A DNA stretch of 64,000 bases from Sandaracinaceae bacterium (GTDB lineage: Bacteria > Myxococcota_A > Polyangia > Polyangiales > Houyiibacteriaceae), in contig JACKEJ010000007.1 in NCBI GenBank assembly GCA_020633055.1, positions 372,001 through 436,000 of the forward strand. Direction: 5' to 3'. Positions 8,965-17,085 of this stretch are shown in pieces. Made by a program: the position numbers and the translations under genes. Under the pieces are notes generated by a model. The model saw nothing but the letters and a program-made list of their open reading frames with translations. It was not told the DNA's origin and made no database searches. Numbering within the stretch: the stretch's first letter is position 1; each line of letters begins with the position of its first letter.

Positions 8965-10292
8965 GGTGCAGGGGCGGCGGGTGCGGCGCGCTGGGCATCC
9001 AGCACTCTCAGCACATTCTCACCGAAAATCGCCGCGACGGGGAGCTGACGTGCCTCGAGGGCGGCGCGCAGGGCCGGCAGCTGGGACACGTCGGACAGCC
9101 CCGAGGGGAGCTCCCCCACCCCATCGAAGTCCGAGCCGAGACACGCCGCACCAGGTCCGCCAACCTCCGTGACATGGGCGAGGTGGTCGGCCAGCCGCTC
9201 CACCGTCGGGTAGCCGAGCTGGGGATCCAGCTGCTGGGCCAGCGCGAGCGCCGCGGTGGCCCGTCCCCGATAGTGGCCGTGCTGCGCGCTCAAGTCGCTG
9301 AAGTCCTGGGGGTTGCGTCGCTGGACGCGTCGGCGCCGAGCGCGGTAGGCCGCGTCGATGAACTGCGCGTAGAAGTTCACGCAGACCGCGCCCCCCCCGG
9401 CCGAGATGCGTCGGATCATGTCGTCGGTGACGTTGCGCGGGTGCGCGGCGAGCGCGCGGCTCGCGCTGTGGGAGGCGAGCAGCGGTCGCGTGGCGGTGCG
9501 GGCGATGTCCTCGAACGTGGCGTCGCTGACATGGGAGACGTCCACGATCATCCCGAGCGCGTTGAGCTCGGCGACGAGCGCACGACCGACGTCCGTCAGC
9601 CCCTCACTCGGAGCGCGCCCGGTCGCGCTGTGGCCGAACACGTTGTCGGTGGACCACGTGATGGTCATGTAGCGCACGCCGCGCCGGAAGAGCTGCCGCG
9701 TCCGCGCGAGCGCCTGGTCGACATCGTCCGTGCCGAGCCCGTGTGCGCCCTCGAGCCCCATGAGGATGGCTGCCTTGCCCGCCGTGAACGCCGCACGAAC
9801 CTCGTCGCCGGTGGTACACAGGGCGGCCACTTCCGGGTGTTGCTGCACCAGCTCCTCGACCGCTCCGACGAGCGCGAGCGTGCGGCGCCAGGCGCGCTCG
9901 CCCCGGTACTTGCGCGGGTCCACCCAGATGCTCAAGAACACCCCCCCGAGCCCGCCCTCGCGCATGCGGACCAGATCCAGGTGTCCGTCCGGGAGCCGTC
10001 GTGTGAGGTCGGCGCCTTCGTCCAGCATGCGCTGCGTCGTGTCGGCGTGGGTGTCGATCGCGAGGAGCGGCGTGGGCTGTACGTTCGATGGCGCAGGCTC
10101 TCCGACCGGTCGGTCGGTCTCCTCCCGTTCTGGCTCGACGGTCCGTGTGGTCGTCACGCTCGGCTCCGCCGCGTGTGGGGCCCCGCCCTCGGGAGCGTCG
10201 CTACACGCGGCGACGAGGCACACCCAGACCCCGCTCGCCAGCAGCAGGCGGCGCCTCCCCGTCGTGCTGTCGCGTGCGGCCTTCCAGAGCAT
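8961..10292 (-). CDS. M19 (renal-type) membrane dipeptidase, lipoprotein
   Basis: 443 residues from ATG 10292, chosen because it gives a proper signal with Arg-rich n-region and lipobox LVAAC (Cys about residue 30). The M19 metal site is visible: DTHADTTQRML (HxD), GLEGAHGLG (bridging Glu), DVSHVSD, ASHSASRALAAHPRN and GSDFDGVGELP. These zinc enzymes cut L,D- or L,L-dipeptides outside the cytoplasm. The mature N-terminus has an acidic Pro/Glu-rich linker. It overlaps the FHA-transglutaminase gene by 4 bases, so two surface peptidase-fold proteins are made together. Confidence 0.93.
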   Translation of the reverse strand: MLWKAARDSTTGRRRLLLASGVWVCLVAACSDAPEGGAPHAAEPSVTTTRTVEPEREETDRPVGEPAPSNVQPTPLLAIDTHADTTQRMLDEGADLTRRLPDGHLDLVRMREGGLGGVFLSIWVDPRKYRGERAWRRTLALVGAVEELVQQHPEVAALCTTGDEVRAAFTAGKAAILMGLEGAHGLGTDDVDQALARTRQLFRRGVRYMTITWSTDNVFGHSATGRAPSEGLTDVGRALVAELNALGMIVDVSHVSDATFEDIARTATRPLLASHSASRALAAHPRNVTDDMIRRISAGGGAVCVNFYAQFIDAAYRARRRRVQRRNPQDFSDLSAQHGHYRGRATAALALAQQLDPQLGYPTVERLADHLAHVTEVGGPGAACLGSDFDGVGELPSGLSDVSQLPALRAALEARQLPVAAIFGENVLRVLDAQRAAPAAPAP

Positions 10293-10429
10293 CGGCCCGA
10301 TGTACTCCGCTAGGTCGCGGGCATCAAGGGCGCGTGGACGCCCCCAATGCGTAACGAATACGCCCCTCCACGAACGTGCCCCGCAACGCCGAGGTGCACA
10401 CCGAGCCAGCGCGCGATACACCGCGCGCG

Positions 10430-11263
10430 ATGCTGCGAGACAAGGTCATCGTCATCACGGGTGCGGCACGCGGCGTCGGGCTGGCGTGCGCGTCGCGGTT
10501 CGCCTCCCAAGGCGCCCTGTTGCTGTTGAACGACGTCGGTTGCGACGTGACCGGCCACGGCGCGGCCCCTGGCCTGATGGAGGAGGTCGCCGCACAGCTG
10601 CGCGCCCGAGGAGCGCAGGTGGAGAGCGATGGGCGCGACATCACGGAGCAAGGCGTTCCGGAGGCCCTCTGCGAGCTGGCCGCCGCACGCTTCGGTCGGC
10701 TCGACGGGGTCGTGTCCTGCGCTGGCGTGGTGGAGCGTGCGCGGTTTGGCCGCACGTCGGACGCGGCGCGCGCGCGCGCGTTCGCGGTCTCCGTCGAAGC
10801 CCCGCTGGCGTTGACCCGCGCTGCACACCGGCACATGGCGCGCAGCGGGGGTGGGAGCGTCGCGCTGCTGGGTGGCACCGCCGGTCTGAATGGACAGCGG
10901 CGTGAGCTCGCGAGCGCCATGGCACACGGAGCGCTCGTGGCGATGGTCCGCACCGCCGCCCTCGAGTTGCGCTCGGACCGCGTGCGCGTGAACGCCGTCA
11001 TCCCCACTGCGCTCACCCGTCAGACCGAGGACCTCCCCTTGTTCCAGAGCGGACACGCCAAGCTCGCGCCAGAACACGTCGCTCCGCTGGTGGCGCACCT
11101 GATGAGCGACGCAGCGAGCGAGGTCTCGGGTCAAGTGGTCGGCGTCGCCGGCGCGCGCTTCTTCGCGTACCAGGTGAGCGAGACCGAGGGCTACTTGGGT
11201 GACGGGGACCAACCGCTGACCGAAGCCGAACTCGTGGCCCACTGGGACGCAGCCACACGCTGA
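10430..11263 (+). CDS. Short-chain dehydrogenase/reductase fold protein lacking the catalytic Ser-Tyr-Lys
   Basis: 277 residues from ATG 10430; a GTG at 10376 would add an 18-residue non-family leader. The NAD(P)-binding start TGAARGVGLACAS and the CAGVVE motif (normally NNAG) show the SDR fold, and RTAALEL...VRVNAVIPT is the conserved end. The catalytic YxxxK is replaced: residue 162 is Ser and 166 is His in ELASAMAHGALVAM, and the usual Ser is Gly in LGGTAGLNG. It may have lost oxidoreductase activity or use other residues. The tail from about 240 resembles the extension of SDR domains in peroxisomal-type hydroxyacyl-CoA dehydrogenases. It is divergent from the dipeptidase gene. Confidence 0.85.
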   Translation: MLRDKVIVITGAARGVGLACASRFASQGALLLLNDVGCDVTGHGAAPGLMEEVAAQLRARGAQVESDGRDITEQGVPEALCELAAARFGRLDGVVSCAGVVERARFGRTSDAARARAFAVSVEAPLALTRAAHRHMARSGGGSVALLGGTAGLNGQRRELASAMAHGALVAMVRTAALELRSDRVRVNAVIPTALTRQTEDLPLFQSGHAKLAPEHVAPLVAHLMSDAASEVSGQVVGVAGARFFAYQVSETEGYLGDGDQPLTEAELVAHWDAATR

Positions 11264-11326
11264 AGGTTCGGACATCAGGCAAACCCACCGGACAGCCGCC
11301 GTCACGGCGCGGCTGTCGACCGGGGG

Positions 11327-11563
11327 TCAGAGGTCGATGATGACCACGCCGCGCTCTGGGGCGTCTGGATCGCGCCCGTCATCGTCCGCCTGCGGCAGCG
11401 GTGGCCGCTTTGGAGGCAGCGGCAGCTGAAGCGCGGGTTGGTCTCGGATGGACCGTTCTCGCTCTTCTCTCTGCCGGATCTGGTCGATGATGAACGGAGG
11501 TAGCACGATGTTGTTTCGTTCGTCGTCCACTATACCAAGCGCGGTGTAGGGGACAACATTCAC
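11327..11563 (-). CDS. Small hypothetical protein with acidic/proline tail
   Basis: 78 residues from GTG 11563. A longer reading to 11680 would place an Arg/Pro-rich non-conserved leader over the inverted repeats at 11589-11631 and overlap the start of the divergent gene, so it is disfavoured. The body has a short helix with IIDQIRQREERERS, then proline-rich LPLPPKRPPLP and a terminal VVIIDL. I recall short proteins with this IIxxIRxREE...VVIIDL layout in Myxococcota but cannot name a function. It is transcribed away from the DUF4350-MoxR-DUF58 operon. Confidence 0.5.
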   Translation of the reverse strand: MNVVPYTALGIVDDERNNIVLPPFIIDQIRQREERERSIRDQPALQLPLPPKRPPLPQADDDGRDPDAPERGVVIIDL

Positions 11564-11588
11564 ACTATCTTTTTGTTGGCGTCCGCGT

Positions 11589-11619
11589 GACGCCCTGTTC
11601 CCTTTGACGCCAGGGCGTC
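11589..11619. promoter_or_regulatory. 9-bp inverted repeat in divergent promoter region
   Basis: GACGCCCTG (11589-11597) and CAGGGCGTC (11611-11619) are exact inverse complements separated by 13 bases. It lies between the divergent small-protein gene and the DUF4350 operon, together with a second palindrome. An operator is plausible; no regulator is identified. Confidence 0.45.
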
Positions 11620-11631
11620 CGAAACGTTTCG
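11620..11631. promoter_or_regulatory. Perfect 12-bp palindrome CGAAACGTTTCG
   Basis: A perfect palindrome immediately next to the 9-bp inverted repeat, about 40 bases before the DUF4350 start. Dimeric repressors bind sites of this form. The role is inferred from position only. Confidence 0.4.
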
Positions 11632-11672
11632 CGGCGGCGGGTGTCCGTGATGTTGTAGGTTCGTGACGTCCG

Positions 11673-13004
11673 ATGACCAACCCGCCTGATCGGCCACGCG
11701 TGCAAGGGGCACAACGGTTCCGCCGCGCTCGGCGAGTTCTTGCGTTGCGGGTGCTCGCAGGAGCCTGTGCGCTGTCGGCGCTCGGAGTCGCCCACGCGCA
11801 AGAGAGGCCCTATGCGCCCGAGAGCGAAGCGTGGGATGGGCTGAGTCGCTTGGTCGAGATCGCGGCCGAGCACCACATCCCGCTGGAAGTACCGTCGGAG
11901 CTCGACCTGGGGTCCCTGACGCGTGAGGACGCGCTCGTCATCCTTTACCCGAGTGAGTCGCTGCCAGCGAGTCTGGGTGGCTTCATGGCCGAGGGTGGGC
12001 GCGTGGCCGTGGCCGATGACTTTGGCGAGGCGGGCAGCTTCCTGCGCATCTTCGGCATCACCCGGGTCCCCGTGAGCGCCGAGGGGTTGCGCGGCAATCC
12101 GAACCTCCCAATCGCTGCACCGCGCGGCGCACACCCGATCACGGCCGGGGTGAGCGCGCTCGTCACGAACCACCCCACCGCCCTCGCCCATCCAGAGCTC
12201 GTGCCGGTGTTCGCGCTCGGCGAGGCGGACGCGGCCGTGGTGCTCGCGGGCGCCGTCGGCTCGGGGCGGCTGATCGTCATCGGCGACCCCAGCCTGCTGA
12301 TCAACAACATGATGCAGTTTCGAGGAAACGAGCGTTTCGCGCTGAATTTGTTGCAGTATCTCAAATCCGAAAACGGGTCGGGGCGCGTGTTCTTGATGAC
12401 GCCTGGGAGCGTGGTGCACGGCCGCTTCGGCACGCTCAACGCAGACCGACCGCTGGAGCGCACGCGGCTCTCGCTCGAGCGCGCCGGCGCGCTCGAGCTG
12501 CCGGACCTCATGGTGCGCGGGGTCGCCGCCGCGATCGCCGCCATCCTGCTGATCTTCGCGGCGTCCGCGTTGCCCAAGCAGTCGCCGTATCAACGGAGCA
12601 TCTTCCTGCCAGTCGAGGGGCGCGCGACGGGCGGGACGGGAGGGCGTCTGGCGCTCCTCCGCGCCGAGGACGACGCGCTGTCCGCGGCGCTCGCATACCG
12701 CTTCGAGTTGCTGGTGGAGCTGCGTCGCCGCCTGTCCCTGCACCCCGACACGGACGGCCCCAACGTGCTCCGCGCGCTCCAGGTCCGCCTCGCCCCGCAG
12801 GCAGCAGACGAAGCCGCCGCGCTGCTCGGTCGCCTGGATCGCCTGTGGGTCCAGGTCGACGTCCGAGGCCGCACGCCGCGCCTCCGACGAGCCGCGCTCG
12901 CTTCCATGGTAAAAGGGGGCGAGGCGCTGCTGGGCGGGCTCCCCGACCCGGCGGCCGCGACAGCCCCACGCCCTGCACCGACTCCCCTCGAAGACGCTGG
13001 ATGA
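11673..13004 (+). CDS. DUF4350 domain protein with signal peptide and one membrane helix
   Basis: 443 residues. A basic n-region and hydrophobic segment end at an AHAQ signal cleavage site (about residue 46). The DUF4350 domain follows (about 55-230): VILYPSESLPASLGGFMAEGGR, ITAGVSALVTNHP and GRLIVIGDPSLLINNMM. A single membrane helix is at about 280-300 (VAAAIAAILLIFAASAL), followed by a cytoplasmic helical domain. DUF4350 proteins sit in MoxR-DUF58 operons, as here: the MoxR ATPase begins 5 bases after the stop. The operon is thought to serve assembly or activation of a membrane or cofactor complex; its target here is unknown. Confidence 0.85.
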   Translation: MTNPPDRPRVQGAQRFRRARRVLALRVLAGACALSALGVAHAQERPYAPESEAWDGLSRLVEIAAEHHIPLEVPSELDLGSLTREDALVILYPSESLPASLGGFMAEGGRVAVADDFGEAGSFLRIFGITRVPVSAEGLRGNPNLPIAAPRGAHPITAGVSALVTNHPTALAHPELVPVFALGEADAAVVLAGAVGSGRLIVIGDPSLLINNMMQFRGNERFALNLLQYLKSENGSGRVFLMTPGSVVHGRFGTLNADRPLERTRLSLERAGALELPDLMVRGVAAAIAAILLIFAASALPKQSPYQRSIFLPVEGRATGGTGGRLALLRAEDDALSAALAYRFELLVELRRRLSLHPDTDGPNVLRALQVRLAPQAADEAAALLGRLDRLWVQVDVRGRTPRLRRAALASMVKGGEALLGGLPDPAAATAPRPAPTPLEDAG

Positions 13005-13008
13005 TCCC

Positions 13009-14001
13009 GTGACCGAACCACAAGTAGCACTGGCCCAGCCCGGGCTGGGCCCCATCCCAGCCGAAGTCCTGCGACACGCCGCGCAGCGCGCGCGCACCGT
13101 CATCGCCGCGGTTCAATCCGTGTACGTCGGCCCAGACGCCGTGCCCGAGCTCCTGCTCGTCGCGCTCCTGGCACGTGGCCACGTGCTCCTCGAGGGCGTC
13201 CCTGGAGTGGCCAAGACGACCCTCGTCAAGGCCTTCGCGTCGACGCTCGGCTGCGGCTTCCGCCGTATCCAGTTCACGCCGGACCTCCTGCCGGCGGACA
13301 TCACAGGCACCTACGTGCTCGACCCCCGCAACGGCTCGTTCGACCTGCGCACCGGCCCCATCTTCGCGAACGTCGTGCTGGGAGACGAGATCAACCGGGC
13401 GCCCGCGAAGACGCAGAGCGCACTCCTCGAGGCGATGCAGGAGAGCCAGGTCACTGTGGAGGGCGAGACTCGGGCCCTGCCGGCGCCCTTTCTCGTGCTG
13501 GCCACGCAGAACCCCGTGGAGCAAGGCGGCACGTACCCGCTGCCCGAGGCTCAGATCGACCGCTTCCTGGTACGCATCATGCTGGGCTATCCGAGCGAAG
13601 AGGCAGAGCTCGGGGTGCTGCGACGCTTCGCGGCCGCGCCCGACATGCCCGCCCCAGTCCTTACGCCCGCGGCCATTCTCGAGCTCCAGGGCCTCGTCGA
13701 GCGCGTCCACGTGGAAGACGAGGTGCTGTCCTACGTGGTGCGTCTGGCACGCGCGACCCGCTCGCATGGCCGGCTGCTGCTCGGTGTCAGCCCGCGCGCA
13801 GCGCTCGCGCTCGTGAACGCTGCACGCGCTCGCGCCCTCCTCGACGCCCGCGACTACGTCCTACCGGACGACATCAAGCACCTGGTCACACCGGTGCTGG
13901 CACACCGTCTCGTGCTGACGCCCGAGGCCGAGATGGACGGCGCGAGCGCCGACGACATCCTCTCGCAGACCCTGTCCCGCGTGACCTTGCGGCGAGGCTG
14001 A
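13009..14001 (+). CDS. MoxR-family AAA+ ATPase
   Basis: 330 residues from GTG 13009. Walker A is GVPGVAKTTL (about 62-71), Walker B LGDEINRA, sensor motif LATQNPVEQGGTYPLPEAQ (19 residues) and the arginine finger region DRFLVRIMLGYP, all typical of MoxR. These are chaperone-like ATPases that act with vWA/DUF58 proteins. It is placed between DUF4350 and DUF58 with gaps of 4 and 1 bases, the conserved order of this operon. Identification is firm; the client is not known. Confidence 0.95.
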   Translation: MTEPQVALAQPGLGPIPAEVLRHAAQRARTVIAAVQSVYVGPDAVPELLLVALLARGHVLLEGVPGVAKTTLVKAFASTLGCGFRRIQFTPDLLPADITGTYVLDPRNGSFDLRTGPIFANVVLGDEINRAPAKTQSALLEAMQESQVTVEGETRALPAPFLVLATQNPVEQGGTYPLPEAQIDRFLVRIMLGYPSEEAELGVLRRFAAAPDMPAPVLTPAAILELQGLVERVHVEDEVLSYVVRLARATRSHGRLLLGVSPRAALALVNAARARALLDARDYVLPDDIKHLVTPVLAHRLVLTPEAEMDGASADDILSQTLSRVTLRRG

Positions 14002-14002
14002 G

Positions 14003-15577
14003 ATGCTCCCGGTCCCATCCCGCGAGGCGCGCCTGCTCTTCTTCACCGCGGTGGGCCTCCTCGCACTGGGCTTCCTCGGCTCCTCCGCCCTGGTCGTGAC
14101 GCTGGCGTCCGCGACGCTGCTCGCCCTGGCCACGCTGGCCGCATTCACGGTGCCGCTCGGGCGTCGCGTCCGCCGGCAGCGCCTGGAATTCGCCTGGTGG
14201 CTGGACCGCGCCGGCGGCAGCGGCACCATCGTGCCAGGCATCCCGTTCCAGGTGCGCTGCTACGTGCGTCACCGCGGACACGACGCCATCGCGCTGACCG
14301 ACGTGCGGCCGCTGGCGCCCGGGAGCGTCGAGCTGCTGCCCAACCCGGCGAGCGATCTGCTCGTGTCCCCCAGCTCGCGCTCGGAGTTCACGTGCCGCCT
14401 GAGCGCTCGCGCGGTGGGCCGCGTCGTGTTGCACGGGCTCGCCGTCTCCCTCCGTGGCCCACTCGGTCTGTTCAGCATGCCGCTGTACTTCCCGAACCCA
14501 CTCGTCGTGCGGGTGCTGCCGCGCGCTGCTGCGCTCGCCCGCCGCAGCCACCCACGCACCGGATACGCGGCAAGCCGTGCGGGGCGAACGGCGCTGCGCA
14601 GGCGTGGGGGAGGAACCGACTTCCATGAGCTGCGTCAGCTCCAGCCGGGCGACTCGTTCAAGTCCATCGCCTGGAAGGCGAGCGCGCGCAGCGGGCGTCT
14701 GCTCATCAAAGAGGTCGAGCAGGAGGTGCAGGAGGCGCACGTCGTCGTGCTGGACGTGACCGGCAGCATGCGGGGCGGTGAGCTCGGGACCCGGAAGCTC
14801 GACCACGCCATCGACGCTTGCGCCGCGCTGGCCCAACGTGCGCTCCGAGACGGTGACCGCGTCGGCCTGGTGCTCGCGGACGAGCGCCCCATCGCCCAGG
14901 TGCCCGTGGGAGAAGGTACGACGCACCTGCCCAAGCTGTACGACGCTCTGCTCGCGGCGACCGAGGTGGTCGACGCGGACCTGACGGCGCTCGACGACGG
15001 CCAGGTCGGCGCCTTGGTCGCGCGGTACATCCGGCACCAAGACGGGCTCGACTTCTCGCCCGGAAAGTCGGGTCGGTACCGGTCGCTCGTGCGACACGTC
15101 CACGCGGCCCTGGACCGTGAGGCGTTCGAGCAGACGGTCCACGCGGACACGCAGGAGGCGCGCACGCTGCGGGCGTTCTGCCGCAGTCGCGGACTGCCCA
15201 TCCCGCACCGCCCCGACGCCAGCCACGGTCGCAAGGGGCCGGCGCTGGCAGAGGCCCTCCAGGTCGCCGCGGCGCGGGAGCGCTCTCCCCGCTCCATCAC
15301 GCTCGTCACGGACTACCACGGGGTCCTGCACACCGACGCCCTGCGCCGCACCATCCAGCTGCTCCACGCGCACGGTCACGCCCTGACCGTCCTGCTGCTG
15401 ACGACGCCCACTCGCGGCCCGCTCGAGGCCGCCGTCTACGGACGCACCGAGGCGCGACACGTCCGAGAGGCGAAGGTCTTCTTCGGGCGGCTTGGCGTGC
15501 GCGTGCGCGTCGCGGAGGGCGCCGATGCCGCGGGAGCGCTGGCGTTGCCGACGCCGTCTGCCAGGCTGGCCTCGTGA
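14003..15577 (+). CDS. DUF58 domain protein (MoxR partner)
   Basis: 524 residues. Two N-terminal membrane helices (about 10-48) precede a beta-sandwich region and the DUF58 core GGTDFHELRQLQPGD (about 205-220), followed by a vWA-like fold with the metal-binding DVTGSM. The segment GLDFSPGKSGRYRSLVRHVH and the C-terminal part past 380 extend beyond the common DUF58 length. It begins 1 base after moxR and its stop overlaps the rsmA start by GTGA, so it is translationally coupled on both sides. It is presumed to work with the MoxR ATPase at the membrane. Confidence 0.92.
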   Translation: MLPVPSREARLLFFTAVGLLALGFLGSSALVVTLASATLLALATLAAFTVPLGRRVRRQRLEFAWWLDRAGGSGTIVPGIPFQVRCYVRHRGHDAIALTDVRPLAPGSVELLPNPASDLLVSPSSRSEFTCRLSARAVGRVVLHGLAVSLRGPLGLFSMPLYFPNPLVVRVLPRAAALARRSHPRTGYAASRAGRTALRRRGGGTDFHELRQLQPGDSFKSIAWKASARSGRLLIKEVEQEVQEAHVVVLDVTGSMRGGELGTRKLDHAIDACAALAQRALRDGDRVGLVLADERPIAQVPVGEGTTHLPKLYDALLAATEVVDADLTALDDGQVGALVARYIRHQDGLDFSPGKSGRYRSLVRHVHAALDREAFEQTVHADTQEARTLRAFCRSRGLPIPHRPDASHGRKGPALAEALQVAAARERSPRSITLVTDYHGVLHTDALRRTIQLLHAHGHALTVLLLTTPTRGPLEAAVYGRTEARHVREAKVFFGRLGVRVRVAEGADAAGALALPTPSARLAS

Positions 15578-16401
15578 CCGACTACTCGTTCGAGGACCCA
15601 CGCGACGTCCTGGCGCGTCACCGGTTGGGCGCCAAGCGGCGCTTCTCGCAGAACTTCCTGATCTCGGAGCCCACCGTCCGCGCGATCGCGCGCGCCGTGG
15701 ACCTGAAGCCTGGGGAACGCTGCGTCGAGCTGGGCCCTGGGCTCGGGACCCTCACGCGCGCGCTCGTGGCGTCGGGGGTGCCCGTGACAGGCATCGAGCG
15801 TGATCCCGACATGCTGCACGTGTTGCACAAGGAGCTCACGGATCACCCGAACTTCCACGTGGTCGACGGAGACGCGGCGCAACTCGACGTGCAAGGCCTC
15901 TTGGGTCCCGGGGGTCCCGTGGTCGTGGTGGGCAACCTGCCGTACGCGATCACGGGGATGATCGCGCGCCGTCTGGTCGACCAGTGTGCGAACGTCGCGC
16001 GCGTGGTGGTGATGGTGCAGCGAGAGGTCGCCGAGCGCTGGCTCGCCCACCCGGGCGAGCGGGCGTACGGTGCGCCGACCGTGTTCTTGTCCGCGGTCTA
16101 CGCGATCGACCACGTCCTCGATGTCCCCCGCGGCGCGTTTCATCCAGCCCCGAAGGTGGAGAGCGCCGTGGTGCAGCTGACACCGCGGGCCGAGCCACGC
16201 GCGGAGGAGACCCCCACCTTGCAGGCGGTGGTGAAGGCGGCCTTCCATCAGCGTCGCAAGACGCTTCGGAACGCCCTGCGGCCACTGTTCACCGACACGG
16301 ACACGCTCGACCGGGCGCTCGACATGGCCGAGGTGGATGGCCGCCGCCGAGGGGAGACGTTGTCGGTCGAAGAGTTCGCGCGCATCGCCGCGCACCTCTG
16401 A
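15574..16401 (+). CDS. rsmA: 16S rRNA dimethyladenosine transferase
   Basis: 275 residues from the GTG overlapping the DUF58 stop. RsmA (KsgA) dimethylates A1518 and A1519 of 16S rRNA during 30S maturation. It has the N-terminal GAKRRFSQNFL signature, SAM motif ELGPGLGTLT, the acidic ERD turn, and catalytic NLPY followed by AITG. The C-terminal domain includes FHPAPKVESAVVQL and FHQRRKTLRNAL, both family marks. Placement behind a MoxR operon is unusual; a shared transcript would tie ribosome maturation to that operon. Confidence 0.97.
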   Translation: MTDYSFEDPRDVLARHRLGAKRRFSQNFLISEPTVRAIARAVDLKPGERCVELGPGLGTLTRALVASGVPVTGIERDPDMLHVLHKELTDHPNFHVVDGDAAQLDVQGLLGPGGPVVVVGNLPYAITGMIARRLVDQCANVARVVVMVQREVAERWLAHPGERAYGAPTVFLSAVYAIDHVLDVPRGAFHPAPKVESAVVQLTPRAEPRAEETPTLQAVVKAAFHQRRKTLRNALRPLFTDTDTLDRALDMAEVDGRRRGETLSVEEFARIAAHL

Positions 16402-16413
16402 TGCGGCCCTACC

Positions 16414-16430
16414 CCGCCCGCAGCGGGCGG
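16414..16430. terminator. Hairpin between convergent rsmA and DUF2062 genes
   Basis: CCGCCCG (16414-16420) and CGGGCGG (16424-16430) form a 7-bp stem with a 3-base loop, located between two convergent genes. No T-run follows. Assigned as a probable transcript-end structure from position. Confidence 0.4.
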
Positions 16431-16464
16431 CGGGCCGCCGCTCGTCGCCCCGTTGGCGCCTCGC

Positions 16465-17085
16465 TCAGGTGAGGTCGGGAGGGGTCGGCGCGCGCTCGTC
16501 GCCACCGCGAGGCCCGAGGGACGTCGTGACGCGCTCGTTGCCACCGAGGGCGTCATCGCGGTCTGGGTTCGCGTGCAGCGCGTGCCGGCGATAGGCACGC
16601 ACGCCCCACAACGAGAGAGCGTAGGCCGGTACGCCCAACGCCACCCCGCTGATCAGTGAGCCCAGCCACAGCTCACCGCCCAGCTGAGCCATGGCGTCGC
16701 CGACACGGCTCCAGAACGCCGCCGAGAGCAGCTGTTCGAACATCCCGGCCGAGGTGGACTCGCCCGCCATGAGACGCTCCTGCACCTCGGCCCAGCTCGA
16801 GTCCCCCGCCCCTGCGTGGAGCACGAGGTTGCCGAGCCACCAACAGAAGCCGTACAGCGGCACCGCCGTGACCGGGTTGGTGATGAACAGGATGGGAACC
16901 CCCGCCACCTTGTTCACGCGCAGCGCCGTGGCGAGCGTGACGTAGATGACGATCTGCAGACCCAGCGTGGGGGTCATGGCCACCACGAACCCGAGGAACA
17001 CCCCGCGAGCGATGCGTTGAGGTGAATCGTCGAGGCCGAGGATGCGGTTGACGACCACGTCCCGCAGACGCTGCCAGATCCTCAC
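16465..17085 (-). CDS. DUF2062 membrane protein
   Basis: 206 residues from GTG 17085, overlapping the 5-oxoprolinase stop (GTGA). The DUF2062 signature is present: SPQRIARGVFLGFVVAMTP, then GLQIVIYV and the conserved FITNPVTAVPLYGFCWW. Three or four membrane helices are predicted by eye (about 30-55, 70-95, 140-165). DUF2062 proteins are small inner-membrane proteins of unknown function, sometimes fused to glycosyltransferases. The C-terminus is basic and hydrophilic. Co-transcription with the oxoprolinase is likely, but no functional link is evident. Confidence 0.88.
   Translation of the reverse strand: MRIWQRLRDVVVNRILGLDDSPQRIARGVFLGFVVAMTPTLGLQIVIYVTLATALRVNKVAGVPILFITNPVTAVPLYGFCWWLGNLVLHAGAGDSSWAEVQERLMAGESTSAGMFEQLLSAAFWSRVGDAMAQLGGELWLGSLISGVALGVPAYALSLWGVRAYRRHALHANPDRDDALGGNERVTTSLGPRGGDERAPTPPDLT

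Noticed and set aside
6044..11263. KAS III, CoA-binding protein and SDR as a polyketide or fatty-acid cluster
   Set aside because: The genes are on different strands, separated by unrelated peptidase-type genes, and the SDR lacks catalytic residues.
11564..11680. 39-residue upstream extension of the small gene at 11327
   Set aside because: It would overlap the divergent operon start and cover two palindromes; the sequence is Arg/Pro-rich and unlike the rest.
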